Notes: generated by a model not told the origin, from the letters alone. DNA of 64,000 nucleotides from Cohnella mopanensis (GCF_022352055.1 NZ_JAKRWM010000012.1:1-64000), one strand, 5' to 3'; counted from the first letter of the stretch, positions 25,802 to 34,694 are shown. Made by a program: numbers and translations.

Positions 25802-26948
25802 GCAGAAAGGCGATTCGTTTCGGGGTGATCGGTTGCGGTTTGATGGGCAAGGAGTTCGCCAGCGCGGCAGCCCGGTGGTGCCATCTTACGAATGTAGACT
25901 TCGAGCCGCGCATCGTTGCGGTATGTGATGCCAATCCGGCGGCTACACAGTGGTTCAAGGATCATTGCCTTCCGTCGAGCGCGCATTTACCGATTATCAA
26001 GATATGCTCGCGGAGGGGTCCGTTGATGCCGTATATTGCGCGGTTCCTCATAACCTGCATGCCCAGATCTACATCGATATCATTAAGTCAGGCAAGCATT
26101 TGCTTGGCGAGAAGCCGTTCGGCATTGATCTTGAAGCCAACCGTGCCATTCAAGCGGTTATCGACGCTCATCCGGAGGTCATTGTGCGCAGTTCCTCAGA
26201 GTTCCCGTTTTACCCTGGAGCTCAACAGATCGTTCAGTGGGTGAAGGAAGGGCGTTTTGGCAAGATCATCGAAGTAGAGGCTGGCTTCTGGCATTCGAGC
26301 GATTTGGATCCGACGAAACCGATTAACTGGAAGCGGCGGGTCGCAACGAACGGCGAGTACGGATGCATGGGCGACTTGGGATTGCACGTGCTGCATCTCC
26401 CGCTTCGATTCGGCTGGAAGCCGACCAGCGTAAGGGCATTGTTGTCCAAGATCGTGAACGAACGACCGGATGGAAAAGGAGGGACGGCTCCTTGCGAAAC
26501 GTGGGATAACGCGATACTCGCATGCAACGTTAAACAAGAAGACTCGAGTTTTCCGATGCTGCTATCCATGAAACGGATCGCGCCCGGACATGCCAACACA
26601 TGGTTTATTCGAATTCAAGGTACCGAGTTTTCTGCTGAATTCTCGACCAAGAACCCGAAACAGGTAGCCTCTCTGCCGTATGTACCGGGCGGTCAGCAGG
26701 CCTGGCATGTCGTGGATATTCCTTACAGGTCATCTTACGAAACGATCACAGGAGGCATTTTCGAATTCGGTTTTTCCGATTCCATTCTTCAAATGTGGGC
26801 TGCATTCTGTGACGAAGTGGCGAATGGCAAAGCGATGACACAATCCTTCCATTGCGCCTTGCCTGAAGAGGCGGCCGACAGTCATCGTCTCTTCACGGCC
26901 GCGCTCGAATCGGAGCGAACCGGACAAACCATTTCGATGAATTGGTAG
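25798..26948 (+). pseudogene. Gfo/Idh/MocA dehydrogenase gene broken by a frameshift
   Basis: The N-terminal Rossmann part (IRFGVIGCGLMGKEFASAA to VCDANPAATQWFKDH) is read from ATG 25798, while the rest (PSVERAFTDYQDMLAEG, the GEKPFG motif, and the beta-sheet domain with MGDLGLHVLHLP) continues in another frame to 26948. The switch falls near 25962-25972 and would be repaired by one added base. Together the two parts give a normal Gfo/Idh protein of about 383 residues, an NAD(P)-dependent sugar or inositol dehydrogenase. No slippery heptamer is visible at the junction, so this looks like a mutation or a sequencing error rather than programmed frameshifting. ATGA overlap with the aldolase shows it belonged to that operon. 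Confidence 0.8.
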
Positions 26949-26972
26949 ATTATCATGCGATCTGCGCGGTGG

Positions 26973-27004
26973 CAGCCAAGGACTTATCTTTAAGTCCTTG
27001 GCTG
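26973..27004. terminator. Hairpin after the sugar cluster
   Basis: CAGCCAAGGACTTA and TAAGTCCTTGGCTG form a perfect 14-bp stem with a four-base loop, 25 bases beyond the stop. There is no strong T run, so it may work as an mRNA 3' end or a weak terminator. The remaining 27005-27301 shows no gene; it precedes the DUF3231 gene. Confidence 0.65.
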
Positions 27005-27301
27005 TTCGCAACTAATAAGCAAGATAGTTTATTCCCATTCAAACTTTCCCAGAAGCTCTCCTTGCAGTCTATACCCCGTCCTTCTCCGAAACAAGAAGCC
27101 GGCACAAAACGTAATTGTTGATCTGTGATCTTACTGGCATTTTTGGGGATAAAATATACATGATTTAAGTGGATCAAGACAGAGTCCTGCACTGATTCGA
27201 GCTGACCTCATCTGGAATAAAAAGTGATCGCGCAAATAGGATAAGGGGCTAAATGATGGACAAAATACACTTGATTCTACAACAAAGGGGGCAACTTTTT
27301 C

Positions 27302-27820
27302 ATGGGAATTCTAAGCGGTAACCCAAAAGATGAGCCAATGCATTTCGGTGAAGTATCCAGTGTATGGACAGCTTCTACTGCAGCTAAAGGAGCGATTTCT
27401 TTTTATCAAGCCTATTTAAATCACACCGGTGACAAGGACCTAAGGGAATTGATTGAAGACTACATTGATCAAGCAAAACAAGAAGTAAAAGAACTGGATG
27501 AGATACTTAATGCGAATGGAATAGCTCCTGCTCCAATAATGGCTGACAGACCAAAAGCCAATCTCGAAGATATTCCTGTGGGTGCTCGTTTAGCTGATCA
27601 GGAAATTGCTGCTGCGATATCTGCCGACACAGCAATGGGTCTTGTTGCTTGCACACAAGCAATGGCAATGTGCATTCGCGAAGATATCGGCGCATTGTTT
27701 GCAAAATATGCTGCCGCAAAAACGGTACTTGGTGGTAAAACCCTTAGAATGCTTAAGGATAAAGGTTGGTTAGTTCCTCCTCCATTACTTGTCAAGAGAC
27801 CAGAAACAGTTACAGTTTAA
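27302..27820 (+). CDS. DUF3231 family protein
   Basis: The 172-residue product starts MGILSGNPKDEPMHFGEV, the characteristic opening of DUF3231 proteins common in spore-forming Bacillales. The rest is largely helical, compatible with a ferritin-like four-helix bundle, with conserved-looking LADQEIAAAIS and CTQAMAMCIREDIGALF segments. This family is often linked to spores or coats, but the function is not established. ATG 27302 follows a GGGGG ribosome site. It stands alone. Confidence 0.8.
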   Translation: MGILSGNPKDEPMHFGEVSSVWTASTAAKGAISFYQAYLNHTGDKDLRELIEDYIDQAKQEVKELDEILNANGIAPAPIMADRPKANLEDIPVGARLADQEIAAAISADTAMGLVACTQAMAMCIREDIGALFAKYAAAKTVLGGKTLRMLKDKGWLVPPPLLVKRPETVTV

Positions 27821-27926
27821 ACGATGAAAATGGCAAAACAACTTAAGATCGGGTCGATGTAAAACTTACAAAAGTAACTCGCTTAGCTTAGTGCTAGCGG
27901 GTTATTTGAATTATTAGGGGTATGAT

Positions 27927-27956
27927 TTGACGAACAAATGATTCGATTGTTACAAT
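27927..27956 (+). promoter_or_regulatory. SigA-type promoter of the acetyltransferase
   Basis: TTGACG (27927-27932) and TACAAT (27951-27956) are separated by 18 bases. Transcription would begin near 27963, only about 25 bases before the leader reading frame. Confidence 0.65.
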
Positions 27957-27987
27957 GTCCCCATCCAAAAGGAAAAGGATGAGGACG

Positions 27988-28041
27988 ATGGTTCGTCGTT
28001 TGAAAAGGTTTAAGAATGTTGCTACTGCATTAAGCTTCTAA
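27988..28041 (+). CDS. Leader peptide of the acetyltransferase gene
   Basis: A 17-codon frame encodes MVRRLKRFKNVATALSF and ends at TAA 28039-28041. An in-frame ATG at 27979 would add three residues. A purine-rich AAAGGAAAAGG stretch lies upstream as ribosome site. The stop codon falls within the left arm of the stem-loop in front of the resistance-type gene, the arrangement seen in cat and erm translational attenuators. The peptide is very basic. Its role is inferred from position. Confidence 0.55.
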   Translation: MVRRLKRFKNVATALSF

Positions 28042-28075
28042 GTAGAAAATGATATCTATTACTTAGAAGCGAGGG
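28034..28075 (+). promoter_or_regulatory. Attenuator stem-loop before the acetyltransferase
   Basis: GCTTCTAAGTA (28034-28044) and TACTTAGAAGC (28060-28070) form a perfect 11-bp stem with a 15-base loop. The ribosome site GAGGG (28071-28075) follows directly, so the hairpin would crowd it. A ribosome stalled near the end of the leader peptide would open the stem. Confidence 0.6.
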
Positions 28076-28081
28076 AAAAGA

Positions 28082-28738
28082 ATGAAACAACAACGATTTA
28101 ACCACTGGTCTGAAATTAAGTATCTAAAGGATATTGTCACCAACCCAATGATTGAAGTAGGGGACTACTCCTACTACTCTGGTTATTACGATAATCACGA
28201 TTTTGAAGACGGGTGCGTCAGATACCTTTGGGGAGATGAAAAATCAAGAAAGTTATTTAACCCCATCGAAGACTATGGTTGGCATTTAGATAAATTGGTT
28301 ATAGGAAATTACGTATGCATTGCAAGCGGAGTAATTATTTTAATGGGCGGAAATCACAATCATCATCCTGAATGGATTACCGTGTATCCGTTTGTGGAGC
28401 AGATTGAAACCTCTTACGAACCAAAAGGGGATACAATCATCGAAAGTGATGCTTGGATTGGCATGAATGCAATGATTATGCCCGGCGTGAAAATAGGTGA
28501 AGGTGCCATTGTTGCGGCAGGATCGGTTGTTGTAAAAGATGTCCCGGCCTATACGATAGTTGGCGGCAACCCTGCTAAAGAGATAAAGAAACGCTTTACA
28601 GACGAAGAGATCGAAAAGTTAAAGGAAATGCGTTGGTACGATTGGGAACGCGAGAAAATTGAACGAGCCAGTCCTATCCTCTCAAGTTCTTCTATTAATC
28701 AATTATATGACTTTTATGTAAGGGAAATAAAACCATAA
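28082..28738 (+). CDS. CatB/Vat-type xenobiotic O-acetyltransferase
   Basis: This 218-residue left-handed beta-helix (hexapeptide repeat) acetyltransferase resembles type B chloramphenicol and streptogramin A acetyltransferases. Family features seen: [18 protein letters not shown] near residue 24, [24 protein letters not shown] near 75-98 with the catalytic His region, the hexapeptide-repeat coil [24 protein letters not shown] near 132-156, and the closing [18 protein letters not shown]. It transfers acetyl from acetyl-CoA to a hydroxyl on a small molecule. A leader peptide and stem-loop precede it, which supports antibiotic-inducible control. The exact drug cannot be told from sequence, and a non-resistance substrate is possible. 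Confidence 0.85.
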   Translation: MKQQRFNHWSEIKYLKDIVTNPMIEVGDYSYYSGYYDNHDFEDGCVRYLWGDEKSRKLFNPIEDYGWHLDKLVIGNYVCIASGVIILMGGNHNHHPEWITVYPFVEQIETSYEPKGDTIIESDAWIGMNAMIMPGVKIGEGAIVAAGSVVVKDVPAYTIVGGNPAKEIKKRFTDEEIEKLKEMRWYDWEREKIERASPILSSSSINQLYDFYVREIKP

Positions 28739-28768
28739 ACCATATAATCACCTCATTGAATAAAAAGC

Positions 28769-28810
28769 AGCGGTAGTCTAGGACTTTATTTTCTCGTCCA
28801 GGCTACCGCT
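28769..28810. repeat. Hairpin repeat with conserved TTTATTTTCTC loop
   Basis: AGCGGTAG and CTACCGCT form the outer stem and GGAC/GTCC the inner stem around the loop TTTATTTTCTC. It lies between converging genes and probably serves as a terminator. The same loop and inner stem, with a different but paired outer stem, occur at 46596-46632. Confidence 0.6.
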
Positions 28811-28866
28811 GTTTCTATACTTATGCAAGACGACTTCCGGCTGCGGAAAACCCTTGGTTTAGCCTG

Positions 28867-29961
28867 CTATTGACAAAGGGTCAGCAGGTTATGCGCGGCG
28901 GTTTCTTCTAAGGATCGAATGGCCTTTAGTCGATCTTTTAGTGCATTGAGATTATCCGGATGAATAGATTGACCGGAAGCATCCCGCATTTCTAGCATAT
29001 AGTAGCTTTTTCCTTTGAAAATGCCCCATTCTTTTTGAATCTGAGTATATAGCGAAATAAGCTTATCCGAATCCCCGGTCTCTACTAAATGGTTCTCTTG
29101 CAAAAATCGTATTAACTCTTGATTTCTTTTATGGACTTGCTGTAAGGATAAAAGCTGTATTCCGAAAATACTTTTGTCTTGAATGCGATTATAGATTTCA
29201 TCCAACTCGCTCCCGAAATGATCAAAAGACGATAATCCGGAATGGTAGTATAAATCATGCTCTTCCTTATAGATCGTCCGATCTTCCAGAAGACTGGTCG
29301 CCATTTGCTTGGCTTCCGTTAACGGAATGGTTTTATTTTCGAAGAAGTTGACCAATACGTCCCGATTTCGGGTTTTGCATAAGGTGACCGCAATTTCTTC
29401 GTCGTTTCGGACGAAATGTTCGAAGGATCTTTTGACAGCGCTATAGGGGAGAGCGTAATATTCGTTGATTCCGGGATTTACGCAGTCCTCGATCGCGTAG
29501 AAGTAGTCTTCTTCATCATTATAACCGTGGATGAACACGGGATGAACCATATGCGTAACCCCGGATTCCCTGCCGCTCGGATAGAAGTAACGATCAATTT
29601 GAAGGAAGATGTAGAAATCTTCGCGAAGTGCGTTTTTGATAAACTGCATGAACTCTTGGAAACGAATGAGCTTAAAATGCCTTTTCTCCATCTCGATCAA
29701 CTCGTTCATGATGTCGAAGGAGTAATCGGTCCCTGGCGTCATGAATCCTTCGGTTATCATTTTTTCCTTGGCTTCCGCGGAGTTGTAGTACTGGTCAAAA
29801 ACCATTTTGATATATTTCACTTGCAAGTAGAGCGTGATTCGTTTGAAGGATTCCTCTTCGGCTATCAACATGGCAACCAAATTGTTATTGATGCAATCGA
29901 GCCAGATATCATTGTACGGTTGAATTTTCAACGTTTTTTTATCCAATGCCCTCATCTCCAT
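28867..29961 (-). CDS. BtrH-like acyltransferase candidate (papain-like fold)
   Basis: This protein of about 364 residues resembles BtrH, which moves an acyl group from a carrier protein to an amine in butirosin biosynthesis. The N-terminal half carries a Cys-His-Asp pattern: IWLDCINNN with Cys23, THMVHPVFIHGYND with His about 150, and YAIEDCVNPG with an acidic residue about 164. The C-terminal half is helical and charged. The start is uncertain because the first codons overlap the end of the glycosyltransferase gene by about 20 bases; ATG 29961, ATG 29955 or a TTG are possible. It is the last gene of a minus-strand operon (regulator, glycosyltransferase, this gene) beside the biosynthetic cluster. 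Transferase activity is inferred. Confidence 0.6.
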   Translation of the reverse strand: MEMRALDKKTLKIQPYNDIWLDCINNNLVAMLIAEEESFKRITLYLQVKYIKMVFDQYYNSAEAKEKMITEGFMTPGTDYSFDIMNELIEMEKRHFKLIRFQEFMQFIKNALREDFYIFLQIDRYFYPSGRESGVTHMVHPVFIHGYNDEEDYFYAIEDCVNPGINEYYALPYSAVKRSFEHFVRNDEEIAVTLCKTRNRDVLVNFFENKTIPLTEAKQMATSLLEDRTIYKEEHDLYYHSGLSSFDHFGSELDEIYNRIQDKSIFGIQLLSLQQVHKRNQELIRFLQENHLVETGDSDKLISLYTQIQKEWGIFKGKSYYMLEMRDASGQSIHPDNLNALKDRLKAIRSLEETAAHNLLTLCQ

Positions 29962-31168
29962 CTACAGGATGTTGTCCAATCCCATGAGCCCTTTTGAACT
30001 CCCGAATATGCTCCATCGCTTTCTTCTGCCCTCCGGCCTCCCGCAAGGTGGTACCGATTCTGGCGCTGTTGATCCGATAGGATTCATCGCGCAGCAGCTC
30101 CGTAACGGCCTCCCGCAGTTCTTCGGCCGTTAAGGTCTCTTTGTTCAACTGCTTGCCCGCACCCAGCGCGGCAACGCGATCGGCTACGATCGGCTGATCG
30201 GCGGCCATGGGGATGACCAGTAAGGGAACCCCGTTGTATAGCGCTTCGTTCACGCTGTTCATGCCTCCATGGGTGATAAACAGATCGGCCTCCCTCAGAA
30301 TCTGCAATTGCGGAATGAACGGGATTACCGTGATGTTATCCGGAATGCTTCCAAGCGCTTTAATGTCGATTCGATGGCCAACGGATAGAACGGCGAGGAT
30401 ATCCAAGGAAGCTAATGCTTCCAAACACATCCGAAAGAACGCGTGTACATTATTGAACATAGTACCCATTGAAATATAGATCAACTGCCGTTTTTCCCTT
30501 TGCTTCAATGGGAGAAGGGATCGTTCATGGCGCTCGGAGAGAATAGGTCCGACGAATCGATAATGCGCTGCCAAGGTTTCGCTTTGGGGCTGGAAATATT
30601 CGGACGTGAATACGAGATTCAACTGGCCTTCATTAAAAAAAATACGGTTAATTTCTATTTTTCGATCGATGGAGTAGGCAGTCCAAATTCTCTTTGATAG
30701 ACGAGAGAACTCTTTCATGAGCAAGAGATTTTCTTGTAGCCTCGTTTGCTCTCTCGAGTTGTCCGCTAGTAACCGTTCGGCGAGAATAAACGAAGTGCAA
30801 GTCGCGATATTAGGGATGCCGAGCCAATCGGCTGCTACCGTCCCGCATCCGTACATGGAATCGTGGATCACATAATCGAAACGATATTGCCGGGCTAAAT
30901 CTCGGATACAGGGAAGAAGAATATCATAAGACGATAGGATGGTGAGCACGAGCGACAAATAGTTTTGATTGCTAAGAAAAGGATCTTCTCGACGGAGAAA
31001 ATTTTCATAAGCGACGAACGTCGCGCCTATCCGCTCAAGCTGTTCGCGATACTCCTCGCTGGATACGTAAACAACATGTTCCCCTTCCGCGATGAGTTCC
31101 TCCACAATGCCCAGAGTGGGATAGACGTGGCCGCTAGCCGGTCCATTTAGGAACAATACGGTCGACAT
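29939..31168 (-). CDS. MGT-type glycosyltransferase (GT1)
   Basis: This 409-residue GT-B fold enzyme belongs to the macrolide/UGT-type GT1 group. Visible are the N-terminal LFLNGPASGHVYPTLG with the catalytic His, and the C-terminal nucleotide-sugar signature FITHGGMNSVNEALYNGVPLL near residue 290, followed by PMAADQPIVADR. It transfers a sugar from an NDP-sugar to a small-molecule acceptor. ATG 31168 is preferred since AAGGAG lies seven bases upstream; it overlaps the regulator gene by 35 bases. In this setting it may attach the amino sugar made by the neighbouring dehydrogenase and aminotransferase, or glycosylate the final product for self-protection. Confidence 0.85.
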   Translation of the reverse strand: MSTVLFLNGPASGHVYPTLGIVEELIAEGEHVVYVSSEEYREQLERIGATFVAYENFLRREDPFLSNQNYLSLVLTILSSYDILLPCIRDLARQYRFDYVIHDSMYGCGTVAADWLGIPNIATCTSFILAERLLADNSREQTRLQENLLLMKEFSRLSKRIWTAYSIDRKIEINRIFFNEGQLNLVFTSEYFQPQSETLAAHYRFVGPILSERHERSLLPLKQREKRQLIYISMGTMFNNVHAFFRMCLEALASLDILAVLSVGHRIDIKALGSIPDNITVIPFIPQLQILREADLFITHGGMNSVNEALYNGVPLLVIPMAADQPIVADRVAALGAGKQLNKETLTAEELREAVTELLRDESYRINSARIGTTLREAGGQKKAMEHIREFKRAHGIGQHPVDGDEGIG

Positions 31169-31973
31169 TACTCGGCTCCTTCTCTGCAAGGGATTGCATT
31201 TTTTTGGAACGCCTGAACTGTAATGGAGTCATGCCGGAAGCGGCCTTGACCATGCTGGACAACCGGCTTGGATTCGTAAATCCGACCAATAGGCAGATTG
31301 CTCCCACGCCCATATCCGACTGCTCCAGAAGCCGTAACGTATGATAGACTCGCAATTGATTTAAGAACCGAATAGGCGATACCGAGAAGATTTTGCTGAA
31401 TTCCCGGCAGAAATAATTGGAATTGTACCCGATGGCACCTGCGATATCCTGCAAAGATAGCTGAGGATCGCTCATATGCTTTTTCATATATCGGGTTGCG
31501 TAGAGTATAGCGCGCGCGCCTCTTAACCCCTCGGAGTGGCCTTTCTTGGGTATGGCCGGATCCGGTTTCTGTTCATTGCGCAGATCGTCGAGCAGTTCGG
31601 CAAGCAATGAAGTAATCGCGATGGAAAATCTGACTTGCCGCTGCCGAAAGGCAGGCTGATGGGCGAGGGAGGACAGCATGGTTAGGATATCGTGGGCATA
31701 GGAGGAAACAGAAATTCGCAGCGTCCTCTTCTGTGGCATGGTGCCCTGCATGGATGTCAGGAACGAAGAATAAAAGTCAATACAGCAATGCGGACGGGGA
31801 AGTTCCTCTGCTCTAAGGCGAATATGGGGCGCAACGAGGGTAACGCAAATTACGGCTTGGTCGTTTGCGTCCGTATGCCAGATCAATCGATAGTTCGAAC
31901 TGGCGTCTTCCTTGATAGAGGAACGAAAGTCTATGAAATGTGCAGGAAGCGCTTTCTCGAATTGCGGCATCAT
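31134..31973 (-). CDS. AraC-family regulator of the biosynthetic cluster
   Basis: The 279-residue product has a less conserved N-terminal part of about 170 residues and a clear AraC double HTH at about 175-260 (LSLQDIAGAIGYNSNYFCRE, then ICLLVGFTNPSRLSSMV and GMTPLQFRRSK). It is divergent from the AsbC-like ligase gene across 160 bases (31974-32133) that must hold both promoters; I see no confident operator there. It shares an operon with the glycosyltransferase and BtrH-like genes, so it is a natural candidate for pathway control. Confidence 0.85.
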   Translation of the reverse strand: MMPQFEKALPAHFIDFRSSIKEDASSNYRLIWHTDANDQAVICVTLVAPHIRLRAEELPRPHCCIDFYSSFLTSMQGTMPQKRTLRISVSSYAHDILTMLSSLAHQPAFRQRQVRFSIAITSLLAELLDDLRNEQKPDPAIPKKGHSEGLRGARAILYATRYMKKHMSDPQLSLQDIAGAIGYNSNYFCREFSKIFSVSPIRFLNQLRVYHTLRLLEQSDMGVGAICLLVGFTNPSRLSSMVKAASGMTPLQFRRSKKMQSLAEKEPSNVDRIVPKWTG

Positions 31974-32133
31974 AATCGATCTCTCCCTATGACAAACATC
32001 TCAAGAAACCTCTAATTTCTGAAGAATCGACGATTGTTCTTGAAAACCCTACCAAGTAAAATTTTAGGTGAGTGGATTGTTGGATAGTAACTAATGTACC
32101 ATACTCTGTTTTATTTGATAAGAGGTACCTCCT

Positions 32134-33390
32134 ATGCTTGAAATTGACAACCGAAAGTATGACGGGAACGAATTTCGCTTATTGTTCGATCGAATGGGAC
32201 AAGCGGAGCCTTATCGAAATCCGGAAGGAAAACGGTATGCGCTCTGTCTGAAGAATGCCTTTGAACTGTTGGGTGCCGTGATTTATCTTCGCGATCGCGG
32301 AGGTTCCGCGTTGCTGATTCATGCGGATACTCCGTTAGAAACAGCCGGCGAATTGGCCAGGAACGGCGATTGCTCGTATCTGCTGTACGGGAATTTGGAG
32401 ACGGTTATCGTTGTGAGCGTCTCAACCGTCCCCTATGAACCTTCGGTTCTGCAATACAGTTCGGGTACGACGGGAGTTCCCAAGCTGATTGCCCGTTCCT
32501 GGAAGCGGGTCGATGACGAGGTTGAGCACTACAATCGTTTGTTCGGCGAAACGCCCTATGAGCAGCCGATTATTCTGGTCCCCGTATCGCATTCGTTCGG
32601 CCTGATCACGGGAACGCTTGCCTCATGGGCTAGGGGAGTGCAGCCCACGATCGTGCAGGACAAAAATCCGAAGTTCGCCCTGCATACGATCCGAACGGCC
32701 AAAGACCCTATCGTCTACGCGGCGCCTTTTCTATACCACGTGTTGGATACGTTGGGAAAAGAGGAGTTTCGCTGCCATAAGGTGGTCATCTCGGGTTCTC
32801 CCCCATCGGAGGCGCTGCTGACCCGCATGAAGGCCCAAACGGATGAGGTATGGCAGCAATACGGCTGTACGGAAGTCGGCTGCATCTCCGTAGGCAAGCA
32901 TCCATCCGCGAATACGGACGTAGGCAAGCCTCTAGGACATCTTACGGTGTCGATTCGTTCTGACGATCGCGAAGTGGAAAGGCAAGGAGAGATTAGGGTG
33001 AGCATAGTCGGCTCGGACGTCATCGGTTCGAAAGATCTGGGATATTTAGACCCGGAGACCGACCGTTTGCATGTGCTTGGAAGGCTGGACGATCTGATTA
33101 ATGTATCCGGCTTGAAGGTCATTCCTTCCGAGGTGGAGGCTGTGATCGGATCCATGCCCGGCGTTTCCGAGACCGTCGTCGTGAAGACGGCTCACAAAGT
33201 TTGGGGAGAAGCCGTCAGGGCGCTTGTCGTCGCGGCTTCATCTATCGGGGAGCAAGACGTACGTTCATGGTGCGTGCGGCGACTCCCGGCTTATAAAGTG
33301 CCAAGCGTCATCGAGCTGGTGAGCGAAATACCGAAGTTGCCTTCCGGCAAAGTAAGCCGGAAATTATTGCAGGAAAAGGAGAGATCATGA
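32134..33390 (+). CDS. AsbC-like aryl-AMP ligase
   Basis: This 418-residue ANL-superfamily adenylating enzyme resembles AsbC, the ligase that activates 3,4-dihydroxybenzoate in petrobactin synthesis. Signatures: the P-loop-like YSSGTTGVPKLIARSW near residue 109, QQYGCTEVGCIS near 246, DLGYLDPETDRLHVLGRLDD near 298-317, and the C-terminal catalytic Lys in KLPSGKVSRKLLQ. It is shorter than typical ANL enzymes, as AsbC is (recalled). The next gene, four bases on, is an AsbD-like carrier, and an AsbF-like dehydratase is in the same operon, which supports 3,4-dihydroxybenzoate as substrate. ATG 32134 is the first gene of the plus-strand cluster. Confidence 0.8.
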   Translation: MLEIDNRKYDGNEFRLLFDRMGQAEPYRNPEGKRYALCLKNAFELLGAVIYLRDRGGSALLIHADTPLETAGELARNGDCSYLLYGNLETVIVVSVSTVPYEPSVLQYSSGTTGVPKLIARSWKRVDDEVEHYNRLFGETPYEQPIILVPVSHSFGLITGTLASWARGVQPTIVQDKNPKFALHTIRTAKDPIVYAAPFLYHVLDTLGKEEFRCHKVVISGSPPSEALLTRMKAQTDEVWQQYGCTEVGCISVGKHPSANTDVGKPLGHLTVSIRSDDREVERQGEIRVSIVGSDVIGSKDLGYLDPETDRLHVLGRLDDLINVSGLKVIPSEVEAVIGSMPGVSETVVVKTAHKVWGEAVRALVVAASSIGEQDVRSWCVRRLPAYKVPSVIELVSEIPKLPSGKVSRKLLQEKERS

Positions 33391-33660
33391 ATGGAGCAAC
33401 AGCGCTTGGAAATTATGAACATGCTGAGAACGGTGATGGAAGAAAATTTGGAGCTTGAGGGACTGCCGCCCCAACTGCAACAATCGGACAGGCTGTACGA
33501 AGACTTGTGCATCGATTCGATTATGGTTCTTCAGCTGGTGGTCTATATCGAAGAAGCGTTTGATGTCGTCGTGCCCGAAGTCGGCGTCGAGCCGGAAACC
33601 TTCCTGACGGTCGACTCTTTAGTCGGGTTCATTATGGGTCTTCGGCAAGCGGCGGTATAG
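33391..33660 (+). CDS. AsbD-like aryl carrier protein
   Basis: This 89-residue acyl/aryl carrier protein carries the phosphopantetheine site at Ser43 in LCIDSIMVLQLVVYIE. The wording around it and the ending EPETFLTVDSLVGFI closely recall AsbD of the petrobactin locus. It should be loaded with the aryl group by the AsbC-like ligase encoded just before it. ATG 33391 follows AAAAGGAGAG and abuts the ligase stop. No phosphopantetheinyl transferase gene is present in the window, so priming must come from elsewhere. Confidence 0.85.
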   Translation: MEQQRLEIMNMLRTVMEENLELEGLPPQLQQSDRLYEDLCIDSIMVLQLVVYIEEAFDVVVPEVGVEPETFLTVDSLVGFIMGLRQAAV

Positions 33661-33665
33661 GCGAG

Positions 33666-34694
33666 ATGGCGGATACTGTAAAGTTAGGGATCGTCGGATT
33701 CGGCCGAATCGTCGAGTTGGTTCATCTTCCCCTGCTGAAGAATATGCCCGAGTTCGAAGTCCGCGGGATCTTCGACGTCACGCCCAAGCGTCTGGAACTA
33801 GCGGCTAGGCGAGGGTTCTCCGTGTTTTCCGAACTGGAGCACCTGCTGGATTCCGAGGTTGACGCGATCCTAGTCGCGACGCCCCCGAACAGCCATTATC
33901 GGATTGCCGCGCAAGCCTTGCGCCGTGGCAAGCATGTGTTAATAGAGAAGCCGGTAACGCTCGACGCTGCGGAAGCGATTCAATTGAAGGCCATTGCCGA
34001 TCAAGAAGGAAAAAGCGTGACCGTGTTTCACAACCGACGATTCGACAGCGACTATCTTCTTGCCAAGAGTACGATCGAAGATGGCAGTCTGGGAGAGATT
34101 CTGTTCGTGGAACGGCGGTACCATACGTTCGGTTCAGGTGCTGTATTCGGCGTGAAGTCCTTCCGCCCGGAATGGCGAAACGAGATTGCGTACGGGGGAG
34201 GCGCTTTGCTGGATTGGGGCGTCCATCTGATCGATCAATTGCTGAATTTGGAACTCGGAGCGTGCGAGGAGGTCCAGGCAAGCATGAAAAATTTGCGCTG
34301 GCGGCAAGGCGAAGTCGACGATTATGTGCATGTCGTGATGAGTACCGAACGACAGGTCGTCATGTCTATGGACATTAACTTCGCTTCCAATGTGGCTTCG
34401 CCGCTCTGGATTATCGGTGGTTCTCAGGCCACGTTGCAGATCCTATCCGATCGGGAGGCCTTATTATTCGAGAAAGGCAAGGTTGTCCGCGAGTTGAAGC
34501 CGGAAGAGCGGTCGAAGTCGGGGGCGCTTGCCATTTATGCTTCTTTCGCCGATCACGTACTGAACGACGGCAAGCTGGCCGTCACGCTGGAGGAAGCCAT
34601 TAAGACGATGGAAGTTATGGATCGAATCCGTGATTGCGCGCAGCAAAGTAAGGAGGTGGCACATGGGAATCTTGTTCTCGGCTCCCCAGGTTGA
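33666..34694 (+). CDS. Gfo/Idh/MocA-family dehydrogenase
   Basis: This 342-residue NAD(P)-dependent oxidoreductase has an N-terminal Rossmann fold (VKLGIVGFGRIVELVHLP), ATPPNSHYRIA, the active-site LIEKPVTLD near residue 95, and GGGALLDWGVHLIDQL near 178-193 with the catalytic Asp/His pair. In natural-product and sugar pathways, family members oxidise a sugar C3 hydroxyl before transamination (NtdC and WlbA types). The next gene, overlapping by 32 bases, is a DegT-type aminotransferase, so together they likely convert a hydroxyl to an amine on a sugar or cyclitol. The Rossmann motif has GFGRIV where GxGxxG is usual. Confidence 0.85.
   Translation: MADTVKLGIVGFGRIVELVHLPLLKNMPEFEVRGIFDVTPKRLELAARRGFSVFSELEHLLDSEVDAILVATPPNSHYRIAAQALRRGKHVLIEKPVTLDAAEAIQLKAIADQEGKSVTVFHNRRFDSDYLLAKSTIEDGSLGEILFVERRYHTFGSGAVFGVKSFRPEWRNEIAYGGGALLDWGVHLIDQLLNLELGACEEVQASMKNLRWRQGEVDDYVHVVMSTERQVVMSMDINFASNVASPLWIIGGSQATLQILSDREALLFEKGKVVRELKPEERSKSGALAIYASFADHVLNDGKLAVTLEEAIKTMEVMDRIRDCAQQSKEVAHGNLVLGSPG

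Noticed and set aside
25955..25980. Programmed frameshift in the Gfo/Idh gene
   Set aside because: No slippery heptamer or following stem was visible at the junction; mutation or sequencing error is simpler.
29416..29997. Plus-strand frame opposite the BtrH-like gene
   Set aside because: Antisense shadow; the BtrH-like frame on the other strand shows family motifs.
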